64,000 nt of DNA from GCA-2683825 sp965662355. GTDB taxonomy: Bacteria > Planctomycetota > UBA1135 > GCA-002686595. Positions 25,496 to 32,620 of the stretch are shown here, piece after piece. Numbering within the stretch: the stretch's first letter is position 1; each line of letters starts with the position of its first letter. A program made the position numbers and the translations under genes. The notes under the pieces were generated by a model. It searched no databases. It was given only the letters and a program-made list of their open reading frames with translations, and was not told where the DNA came from. The DNA is taken from the NCBI GenBank assembly GCA_965662355.1, contig CBFIHP010000012.1, positions 1-64,000 on the forward strand, written 5' to 3'.

Positions 25496-26388
25496 AAGAT
25501 CCCATCACACTCGTCCTCGCCGCGGTCACAGCGGTTGGCGCAGGTGTCGCCACCGCATACGTCGCACCTGCATCGCAAGCCAAGCATACCTCTGAGGAAG
25601 TCTCGCGGGCGGAGATCGAAACCCTGGCCCAACAAGTGGCCACGGCCCAGACCACCCTGGATGCGCTCTCCCTCGAGATCGAGGCATCGAGGGTTTCTCT
25701 GGGTAACGCGCCCGCTCGCACTTCCGTCGGCGGCGTCGACACAGCCGTTGCGCGCTGGATGGAAGAAAACCTCGAACAGCGCCTGCAAGCTGCGCAGGCC
25801 TTCGACGCCGATGGCGCTTCGCAGAAACGCGCCCGTGCAGCTCGCCTCGTCGAAGACTTGATTCTGGGCGAGCCGACCTACGAAGAACAACAACGCCTCT
25901 GGAAAGAGCTCAACGAGCAAGGCTTGCTCGATCTCTTTGTCCTGGAAATGGAGAAGCAGGCTGCAATCGACTCTTCCGACCCCGACCTGTGCAACATGCT
26001 GGGCGAGACCTACTTGCAGAAGTCCTTCGCCATGGGTGTCGGGCCGGCATCCATTGAATGGGGTGAGAAAGCCGACAAGGCCTTCGACCAGGCACTGGAA
26101 GTCGACGACGAACACTGGGAGGCACGCTTCAACAAGGCCGTATCGCTCTCGAACTGGCCCGCTTTTCTCGGCAAGTCCGGCGAGGCCATCCGGCAGTTCG
26201 AGATTCTCGTCGCCCAACAGGAAACGGGCACGTCGCCCGGAGGAGCCTACGACCAGACGTACTACTTCCTCGGGAATATGTACCAGCAAATCGGCGAGAG
26301 CGAGAAGGCCCGGGTCATCTGGGCTCGTGGCAAGGCGCTGTTCCCGGATTCGATACCGCTCATCGAGCAACTCACGGAGCAAGACTAG
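25492..26388 (+). CDS. Signal-anchored TPR-like protein, paralogue 1
   Basis: The ATG at 25492 overlaps the preceding stop; 298 aa. A hydrophobic N-terminus (ITLVLAAVTAVGAGVATAYV) is followed by a coiled-coil-like helix (about 35-75) and helical repeats. The C-terminal half contains TPR-like units: KADKAFDQALEVDDEHWEARF, SLSNWPAFLGKSGEAIRQFE and FLGNMYQQIGESEKARVIW. The last two blocks recur almost verbatim in the next gene. It is likely held in the inner membrane with the TPR domain in the periplasm. I recognise no named family beyond TPR. Confidence 0.75.
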   Translation: MKDPITLVLAAVTAVGAGVATAYVAPASQAKHTSEEVSRAEIETLAQQVATAQTTLDALSLEIEASRVSLGNAPARTSVGGVDTAVARWMEENLEQRLQAAQAFDADGASQKRARAARLVEDLILGEPTYEEQQRLWKELNEQGLLDLFVLEMEKQAAIDSSDPDLCNMLGETYLQKSFAMGVGPASIEWGEKADKAFDQALEVDDEHWEARFNKAVSLSNWPAFLGKSGEAIRQFEILVAQQETGTSPGGAYDQTYYFLGNMYQQIGESEKARVIWARGKALFPDSIPLIEQLTEQD

Positions 26389-26396
26389 GTCACGCC

Positions 26397-27332
26397 ATGA
26401 AGATCGTCTGGATCCTGCTTCTTTCCTCGGGACTCTCGGTCTCCTCGCACTTCCTGATGCGCGGCCTGCGTTCGGATACGGCCAGAGGCGCCGAGCGCAC
26501 GGGACACGCTGCGAATGCGGGACGACAGGAACTGGCTCGCCTGCGGGACCAACTCGCCCAGGTGGAGAGGGAAACGAAACGGGCGCGCAAGGGCGTCGCC
26601 CTCGTGAAGGACGGCGCCCCCTCGAGCACCGCTTTCGATAACGCGACCACCACGGAGGAAATCGAGGCTGCTTTCGAACGATACCTGGCCGCGCGCGCAT
26701 CGACCTCAACGCTGGATGCGCCGCCTACGCCGGACGCCATGGAAGCGATCCCCATCCCGGACATCGCCACCATGCCGATCCAGGACATCCTGAAGCTCTT
26801 CCACATCGAACAGTTCGGCCAGACAGGAGCCGAGCGACTCTTCCAGGCTCTGCGTGACAACGGGCGCATGGATGAGTACGTCGAAGCCTTGCAGGCCGAG
26901 GTCGACAAGGACCCCTCGAACCCGGAGCTACGGACCGCCCTCGGCATCGCCTATTTACAGAAACTCTTCGGAGCCACGCCCGGTCCCGACTCGGGGGTCC
27001 TTGCCATGAAGGCCGACATGAGCTTCGACAAGGCCCTCGAACTGGATTCGACAAACTGGCAAGCGCGCTACATGAAGGCCGTCTCCCTCTCCAACTGGCC
27101 CGCCTTCCTGGGCAAGACCGGCGAGGCTATCGCAAACTTCGAGACGCTGATCACCCAACAAGAGACGGTGGACTCGCGGCCGGAATTCGCACAGACATAC
27201 CTCTTCCTCGGCAACATGTACCAGCAAATCGGCGAACCCGAAAAGGCACTTGCCGTCTGGCGTCAGGGCCATGACCTCTTCCCGCTCTCCGCGGAGCTCC
27301 AAACGCAACTGGGGCTTCTCGAGGAGGACTAG
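26397..27332 (+). CDS. Signal-anchored TPR-like protein, paralogue 2
   Basis: This 311-aa protein starts eight bases after the previous stop. A hydrophobic segment (WILLLSSGLSVSSHFLM) precedes a charged coiled coil (about 45-70), a Pro/Thr-rich linker and a helical domain. The blocks SLSNWPAFLGKTGEAIANFE and FLGNMYQQIGEPEKALAVW are near-copies of paralogue 1, so the pair arose by tandem duplication; the N-terminal halves have diverged. It is probably an anchored periplasmic scaffold. It precedes the barrel-like gene. Confidence 0.75.
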   Translation: MKIVWILLLSSGLSVSSHFLMRGLRSDTARGAERTGHAANAGRQELARLRDQLAQVERETKRARKGVALVKDGAPSSTAFDNATTTEEIEAAFERYLAARASTSTLDAPPTPDAMEAIPIPDIATMPIQDILKLFHIEQFGQTGAERLFQALRDNGRMDEYVEALQAEVDKDPSNPELRTALGIAYLQKLFGATPGPDSGVLAMKADMSFDKALELDSTNWQARYMKAVSLSNWPAFLGKTGEAIANFETLITQQETVDSRPEFAQTYLFLGNMYQQIGEPEKALAVWRQGHDLFPLSAELQTQLGLLEED

Positions 27333-27358
27333 CGATACGAACCGCCCGGGTGGTGGGT

Positions 27359-28927
27359 ATGATCCCCCGGGTGAACCGATACCGGATCCTACTTACCCTT
27401 CTCCTCGTCGCCCGGCCCGCCTCTGTGCTCTGCGGTCAGGAGATACAGCTGGAAAGCACGCGAACACGCTTTCGCACCAGCGCCGAGTTTCTCGGGGTCC
27501 CGGGCGAAGACATCGGACTCCTGGGACTGCACTACGACTGGCTGGAGCCTTTCGAGGATTGGAGCGATCTGTACCTGGGCGTCGGTGCTTACGTCTCGGT
27601 CACCGGAGCGCGAGGTGGCTTTCAATCCGCGGGGTTCAGCGCCGGGTATGCGAAAGAATTCGTGCACGATTTCATGATCGACGCGGGCGTCTACTTCGGC
27701 GGTGCGGGAGGTAGCGGCTCACTCGGCGAACACCAAGGTATGGCGGTGCGGGCCCACGTGGCCCTCGAACGTGCGTTCGGGTTGCTTGGCGTACGCATCG
27801 AGGCCGCTGCCATGGATGTGGCCGAAACGGACATCGAGTTCGAAGACGTGCACCTCTCCATCGGCTTGACCAGCGCCTCCGAGTTGCTTCTCGCGCACGA
27901 GCGTTATCTCAACGAAAGCTTGCCGGAGAACGCCATGGTCGAACGGACGATCCGCACCAGCCTGCGCTACACGCGCCTCTCGCCGGACAGCGGTGCTCGC
28001 ACAAGCACGGGGGATCGCTTTCGTTCCGACATCCATCTGGCCGGGCTCGGCCTGGACTATTTCCTGGGTGAACATCTCTTCGTTCCCTTCCAGCTCTATG
28101 GAGCTGTGGGAGGCGAGGTGGCGGGGTTTTCCACCGCCCTTGTCGGACTCGGCGGCTCCTATCCGCTCGATCGCGAGGGTCGCTTCCGACTCGAGGGCAC
28201 GATGTCGGTCGGTGGTGGTGGCGGCGGCGGGCTCGACACCGGTGGCGGCTTCCTCTGGGAGGCCAAGGCGGCACTCCACGCGAGCGTGACCGAGCATCTC
28301 GGGCTGGAGCTCGCCGCGGGACACTTCGACTTCCCTGACGGCAATCTCGAAGGAGCCGAATACTCCGCCAGCCTGACCTGGACGGTGCACCCCTACGAGC
28401 TATCCCTCGATCAACCCCGCTCGAGCCTCGAAACCCAGGGGCTCTCCGACGACGACGCCGAGGTTCGCCCCTTGCGTGTCTTCGCACTCAACAAGATCTA
28501 CATGCCACCGCGCAGCGCAAAGAAAACAAACGGCGACAACATCTCGACCGCCAACCTGCTCGGCATCGGCATCGAACAACCGATCCTCGACGACTTCTCG
28601 CTAACCGCCTCGGCCTACACCGCCTGGGACGGTGCCATCGGCGGCTACTCGGAAGGCCTGGTCGGTATCGCGTACGAATATTTCCTACCCGATAGCAAGG
28701 AACACTCCTTCCTCATCCGCGGCGAAGTCGGCGCGGGCGGAGGCGGAGGCGTCGACGTCGGTTCAGGACTCATCTACTCCGCAACAGCCGGATACCGCTA
28801 TCACGTCACCGACAGCGTCTTCTTTCAGGGCGAGATCGGCAAGCTAGAGGCCGACCGCGGAAGCTTCGAAGCGGAGTCCTGGCAACTCGGCATCGGCGTC
28901 GATCTGGGACGAACGTACGCGCGGTAG
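27359..28927 (+). CDS. Exported beta-rich, probable outer-membrane protein with three internal repeats
   Basis: The ATG at 27359 (a GTG at 27350 is possible) gives 522 aa with a signal peptide ending near LCGQ. The rest alternates hydrophobic and polar residues, as in beta-barrels. Three related segments can be read (about residues 40-150, 210-350 and 395-522), each with a Gly-rich turn: GGAGGSGSLG, SVGGGGGGGLDTGG and GAGGGGGVDVGSG. Each turn is followed by strands ending in DF-x-DG/EA-x-S-like tails. It is the last gene of the ECF unit and a plausible outer-membrane target or output. The barrel assignment is inference. Confidence 0.68.
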   Translation: MIPRVNRYRILLTLLLVARPASVLCGQEIQLESTRTRFRTSAEFLGVPGEDIGLLGLHYDWLEPFEDWSDLYLGVGAYVSVTGARGGFQSAGFSAGYAKEFVHDFMIDAGVYFGGAGGSGSLGEHQGMAVRAHVALERAFGLLGVRIEAAAMDVAETDIEFEDVHLSIGLTSASELLLAHERYLNESLPENAMVERTIRTSLRYTRLSPDSGARTSTGDRFRSDIHLAGLGLDYFLGEHLFVPFQLYGAVGGEVAGFSTALVGLGGSYPLDREGRFRLEGTMSVGGGGGGGLDTGGGFLWEAKAALHASVTEHLGLELAAGHFDFPDGNLEGAEYSASLTWTVHPYELSLDQPRSSLETQGLSDDDAEVRPLRVFALNKIYMPPRSAKKTNGDNISTANLLGIGIEQPILDDFSLTASAYTAWDGAIGGYSEGLVGIAYEYFLPDSKEHSFLIRGEVGAGGGGGVDVGSGLIYSATAGYRYHVTDSVFFQGEIGKLEADRGSFEAESWQLGIGVDLGRTYAR

Positions 28928-28945
28928 CGATACGGTACCGTATCG
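28928..28945. repeat. Perfect 18-bp palindrome after the barrel gene
   Basis: CGATACGGTACCGTATCG starts at 28928, immediately after the TAG of the barrel gene (28925-28927). It is perfectly self-complementary. It can fold as a seven-pair stem with a GTAC loop or serve as a dimer-binding operator. No T run of note follows, so a terminator is only one option. Confidence 0.7.
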
Positions 28946-28946
28946 T

Positions 28947-29099
28947 TCAGCTGGGCAACCCATTCGCCAAGGCATCCTCGATCGCATCACAAAACCGATC
29001 CAGCTCGCTCTTCGACGTAGCGATGGCCAGGTGATTGGCAGAGCATGGGCTAGCCGTCCCCTTGGGTACATTTGCAGCACGGGTCTCGAACGCAAAATT
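28947..29099 (-). pseudogene. Possible decayed C-terminal gene fragment (aminotransferase-like style)
   Basis: A minus-strand frame of 50 codons ends at TGA 28949-28947 and reads protein-like: NHLAIATSKSELDRFCDAIE then DALANG. The wording resembles the C-terminus of fold-type-I PLP enzymes. An in-frame TAG precedes it, and protein-like sequence (LQYGFNTSAIDSRE) continues upstream of that stop in the same frame. No start codon or full gene exists. The 272-bp region between the barrel and S9 genes otherwise holds only the palindrome and the S9 promoter region. It may be a gene remnant or chance GC-rich reading. Confidence 0.3.
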
Positions 29100-29199
29100 C
29101 TACTCCCTGGAGTCGATCGCGCTGGTATTGAAACCGTACTGTAGAGCCTGAAGTCTCCGCGGCGAGATTCAGCGCCGTGTCGAAGCTAGAATCCCCGTC

Positions 29200-31383
29200 A
29201 TGAACGCCCTACTTCCTCGGCTGCTCCGCTCGTCCGCACTCCTGCTCCTCGTCTTCGTCGCCTGTCAGGCCTCCGAACCGAGAGCCAAGTATCCGACCAC
29301 CCGCCGTGGAGATCAGATCGATGTCTATCACCAGAAAGAGATCGCCGACCCCTACCGCTGGCTCGAGGAGTACACGCCCGAGACGCTGAACTGGATCGAA
29401 GAGCAGAACGAGCTGTCCTTCGGATACCTCGGCGGCGTCCCCCAACGCGAAGCCATTCGCGAACGACTCGACGAACTCTGGGACTTTGAGCGCTACGAGA
29501 TCCCGGTCCAAGAAGGTCCCTACACTTTCTATCGGAGAAACGACGGGCTGCAAAACCACTCGGTGCTCTACGTCACGGGGCCTGATGACAAAGAGCGCGC
29601 GCTGTTCGATCCCAATGCCTTGACCGAAGATGGCACGATCGCCCTCGCTAGCTACTTGCCTAGCCCCTCTGGCGAGTTCGTGGCCTTGGCTCTCTCTGAC
29701 GGTGGATCGGACTGGCGCACGTGGAAGATCGTGCGCACCTCCTCCGGAGCCGAGCTGCCCGACCGCATCACGCAGAACAAGTTCGGTGGAGTGCACTGGG
29801 CCGCCGAGGATCGCGGGCTCTTCTATGCTCACTACGATCGTCCCAAGGCAGGTGCCGAGCTCCAGGAAAAGAACTCGCGACCGGACACCTACTTCCACTC
29901 CCTTGGGACGTCCGAGAACGCGGACGTTCTCATCCTCGCCCGCCCGGACGACGAACGCTTCAGTGCGCGGGTCGGCATGACGGATGACAAGCTGGCACTC
30001 GTCGTCACGCGCAACGAAATCGCGACGCGCAAGACCGAGATCGATCTCATGTTCCTGCCCAAGTCGGGCCCGATCACAGCCGGCTATCTGAAGCACCGCC
30101 CCGCTGGTGAAACCGTCATTCGCCTGATCAGCGGCTACGATGCCCAGCACCGCTACATCGGTGGATCCGGAAATCGCCACTGGGTCCTGACCGACCTGGA
30201 TGCCCCGCGTCGACGGGTGCTCGAAATCGATTCGAGGAAACCGCAACGGGAGTTCTGGAACGAGCTCATTCCCGAGTCGCACGACACGATCCACAGCGGC
30301 AACGCCCTGGGTGGCAAGATCGTCGTCAACTATCTGAAGGACGCTACATCGAAGGTGCGCATCTTCCACGGCGATGGCCAGTTTGATTCCGAACTGGAAC
30401 TTCCCGGACTCGGCTCCGTCTTCGGCCTGGCAGGCGACTGGCAGGATACGTCCAGTTTCTATTCCTTCACGAGCTTCACGAACCCGGGGTGGATCTATCG
30501 CCTCGACCTCGAACAGGGCAACGAACCCGAACTGTTCCGCAAGCCCACCTACAGCTTCGAGCCCAAGGACTACACTACCCAGCAGGTCTTCTATTCGAGC
30601 CTCGATGGCACGCGCGTCCCGATGTTCCTCGTCCACAAGAAGGATGTCGTGCGTAGCGGGGACAATCCCACCTACCTCTACGGCTATGGGGGCTTCAACA
30701 TCTCCCTCACACCGCGCTTCAGCGTCGCAAACCTCGTCTGGATGGAGATGGGCGGAGTCCTCGCCATCCCCAACCTGCGCGGAGGGGGCGAATACGGCGA
30801 GGAATGGCATGCCGCAGGCACGAAGCTACAAAAGCAAAACGTGTTCGACGACTTCATCGCCGCTGCGGAATGGCTGACGCGCAACGGCTACACCTACCCG
30901 GAACGGCTTGCGATCGGCGGCGGCTCGAACGGAGGCCTGCTCGTCGGTGCTTGCCTGACTCAGCGGCCGGAACTCTTCGGAGCCGCCCTGCCCGCCGTCG
31001 GCGTTCTCGACATGCTGCGCTACCATCAATTCACCATCGGCTGGGCCTGGGCACGGGACTACGGCACGGTCGACGACCCCGAACAGTTCGAGGCGTTGCT
31101 CGCGTACTCACCGGTCCACAACACGAGGGCTGGCACGAAGTATCCCGCGACGCTCATCACGACCGCGGACCATGACGACCGCGTCGTTCCCGCCCACAGT
31201 TTCAAGTTCGCCGCCGCCCTTCAGAAAGATCAAGGAGGCAGCGACCCCATCTTGATCCGCATCGAAACACGCGCGGGCCATGGTGCCGGAAAGCCCACGG
31301 CCATGCGCATCGAAGAGGCCGCCGATCGCTGGGCCTTCCTCGTGCGTGAGCTCGGAATGGAACCCACGTTCGCAAAGCTCTAA
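29200..31383 (+). CDS. Prolyl oligopeptidase family (S9A) lipoprotein
   Basis: This 727-aa protein is the typical length of prolyl endopeptidase plus a lipoprotein signal (LLLVFVACQ, lipid-modified Cys near residue 22). A seven-bladed propeller spans roughly 90-430. The alpha/beta-hydrolase domain shows the nucleophile Ser576 in GGGSNGG, the Asp in ADHDDRVVPAHS (about 659-660) and the His in RAGHGAGK. It cleaves after proline in short peptides. Lipid anchoring places it in the periplasm or outer membrane. TAGAAT lies at 29187-29192, eight bases before the ATG, so the mRNA may be leaderless. It heads a plus-strand run with the next two genes. Confidence 0.9.
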   Translation: MNALLPRLLRSSALLLLVFVACQASEPRAKYPTTRRGDQIDVYHQKEIADPYRWLEEYTPETLNWIEEQNELSFGYLGGVPQREAIRERLDELWDFERYEIPVQEGPYTFYRRNDGLQNHSVLYVTGPDDKERALFDPNALTEDGTIALASYLPSPSGEFVALALSDGGSDWRTWKIVRTSSGAELPDRITQNKFGGVHWAAEDRGLFYAHYDRPKAGAELQEKNSRPDTYFHSLGTSENADVLILARPDDERFSARVGMTDDKLALVVTRNEIATRKTEIDLMFLPKSGPITAGYLKHRPAGETVIRLISGYDAQHRYIGGSGNRHWVLTDLDAPRRRVLEIDSRKPQREFWNELIPESHDTIHSGNALGGKIVVNYLKDATSKVRIFHGDGQFDSELELPGLGSVFGLAGDWQDTSSFYSFTSFTNPGWIYRLDLEQGNEPELFRKPTYSFEPKDYTTQQVFYSSLDGTRVPMFLVHKKDVVRSGDNPTYLYGYGGFNISLTPRFSVANLVWMEMGGVLAIPNLRGGGEYGEEWHAAGTKLQKQNVFDDFIAAAEWLTRNGYTYPERLAIGGGSNGGLLVGACLTQRPELFGAALPAVGVLDMLRYHQFTIGWAWARDYGTVDDPEQFEALLAYSPVHNTRAGTKYPATLITTADHDDRVVPAHSFKFAAALQKDQGGSDPILIRIETRAGHGAGKPTAMRIEEAADRWAFLVRELGMEPTFAKL

Positions 31384-31399
31384 TCAAACGCTTCCAGCC

Positions 31400-31990
31400 A
31401 TGGGTTCCAAGATCTTCGCCACTGCAGCCGTCGCTGCCATGCTCGCTTTCTTGTTCTGGCCGCGGGATCCCGACTTGCGCCACGATGTCTCTTCCGATGT
31501 GCAGACCTGCAAGCGCCACATGATGGCCATTCACAAGGGCCTGGTCAGCCAGGAACGAGCAGGAACGCTCGACATGAGTTCCGGCTACGCCATGCTCGGG
31601 GGACTGATCGACAAGGGCACCTGGAAGAAAACCGCGGAGAACATCCGCATGCTCACGTGCACGGGCCCGGGCGCGCACGCCATGCCCGACGATGCTTTCG
31701 CGAGTCCGGGCTCCTTCGACGCCACGAGCACGGCGTACGCATTTCGCAACCTGGCGGACCACCCCTTGTCAAAATTCCCGGCCGGTGGCGAAGACAATGA
31801 GCCTATCCTCGCCTGCGACAATGCCTCGGGAATGAACCACGCTGGGGTCATGAACGTCTTGTACACCGACGGCAGCATTCTCACCCTCCACATAGAACAA
31901 GAGATCGAACGCAAGCGTTTGCCCCCCGGTACGACGACGATCGCGGTGGGCACCAACTCCCCCATCGAAGCCCTGAAGAAGCTCCAGTAA
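31400..31990 (+). CDS. Exported protein with a DUF1559-like C-terminal block
   Basis: The ATG at 31400, sixteen bases past the peptidase stop, gives 196 aa. One N-terminal hydrophobic segment (IFATAAVAAMLAFLFW) is followed by a small soluble domain. MNHAGVMNVLYTDGSIL near residue 150 resembles the H-x-G-x-N-V-L-Y-x-D-G ending of planctomycetal DUF1559/pseudopilin-like proteins, but the pilin cleavage motif at the N-terminus is not convincing. Two or more Cys (TCKRHM, LTCTG, LACDN) could form disulfides. It is followed six bases later by the mog gene. Function is unknown. Confidence 0.65.
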   Translation: MGSKIFATAAVAAMLAFLFWPRDPDLRHDVSSDVQTCKRHMMAIHKGLVSQERAGTLDMSSGYAMLGGLIDKGTWKKTAENIRMLTCTGPGAHAMPDDAFASPGSFDATSTAYAFRNLADHPLSKFPAGGEDNEPILACDNASGMNHAGVMNVLYTDGSILTLHIEQEIERKRLPPGTTTIAVGTNSPIEALKKLQ

Positions 31991-31996
31991 CGACAC

Positions 31997-32542
31997 ATGA
32001 CCTCCACCACGGATCCCATTGTCATCGGTGTCGTGACGATTTCCGACCGCGCGACCTCCGGGGAATACGAAGATCTCTCCGGTCCGGCTATCGTCGAAGC
32101 CCTGAGCGACTACCTGAGGAGCGAATGCACCTACGAACGAGTCGTCATTCCCGACGAGGTCCCTCGTATCCAGGAAGCGATCCGGAACTTCGCCGAGGCC
32201 GGCTGCGGACTGATCTGCACCACGGGGGGCACCGGGCCGTCACCGCGCGACGTGACGCCCGAAGCCATGGACGGTGTTTGCGAGAAGATGATGCCTGGTT
32301 TCGGTGAGTTGATGCGCAAGGCTTCGCTGGACGCAGGCGTACCTACGGCCATCCTCTCGCGCCAGACCGCGGGCATTCTGAAGCGGAGCCTGGTGGTCAA
32401 TCTGCCCGGCAAACCCGGATCGATCCGGGTCTGCCTGGATGCGATCTTCCCAGCGGTGCCCTACTGCATCGACCTCATCGGTGGGCCCTACCTCGAGGGA
32501 AACCCCGACGTTGTGGCGGTTTTTCGCCCAAAGAAGAAGTAA
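31997..32542 (+). CDS. mog: MogA/MoaB-type molybdopterin adenylyltransferase
   Basis: This 181-aa protein has the MoCF-binding fold: IGVVTISDRATSGEYEDLSGP at the start, TTGGTGPSPRDVTPEA (the nucleotide/molybdopterin loop) and NLPGKPGSIRVCLDAI near the end. It activates molybdopterin by adenylation before molybdenum insertion. No other cofactor genes or molybdoenzymes are in the window. It follows the exported protein gene by six bases, so it may be co-transcribed with the peptidase. Confidence 0.9.
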   Translation: MTSTTDPIVIGVVTISDRATSGEYEDLSGPAIVEALSDYLRSECTYERVVIPDEVPRIQEAIRNFAEAGCGLICTTGGTGPSPRDVTPEAMDGVCEKMMPGFGELMRKASLDAGVPTAILSRQTAGILKRSLVVNLPGKPGSIRVCLDAIFPAVPYCIDLIGGPYLEGNPDVVAVFRPKKK

Positions 32543-32590
32543 TGCGCCCAGAGCTCGCCTTGAGTTACGGCGAAGGCTCGAGCCTGTACA

Positions 32591-32596
32591 TATAAT
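32591..32596 (+). promoter_or_regulatory. Perfect TATAAT -10 box before the thioredoxin-like/HEAT protein gene
   Basis: TATAAT stands out in this GC-rich spacer, 25 bp before the ATG at 32621. No good -35 box sits 16-18 bp upstream (TTGAGT at 32560 is too far away). It implies a transcript separate from the peptidase-mog run. Confidence 0.45.
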
Positions 32597-32620
32597 TGCC
32601 GGGCCCACGGCACGTTCCGC

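Noticed and set aside
28844..29095. 83-codon minus-strand frame in the gap after the barrel gene
   Set aside because: It overlaps the barrel gene's end and its sequence is Arg-rich and unlike a protein. Another frame in the same DNA reads more like a decayed gene and was reported instead.
29209..30810. 533-codon minus-strand frame opposite the prolyl oligopeptidase
   Set aside because: The plus-strand gene has complete catalytic motifs. The antisense frame is compositionally biased and has no domain.
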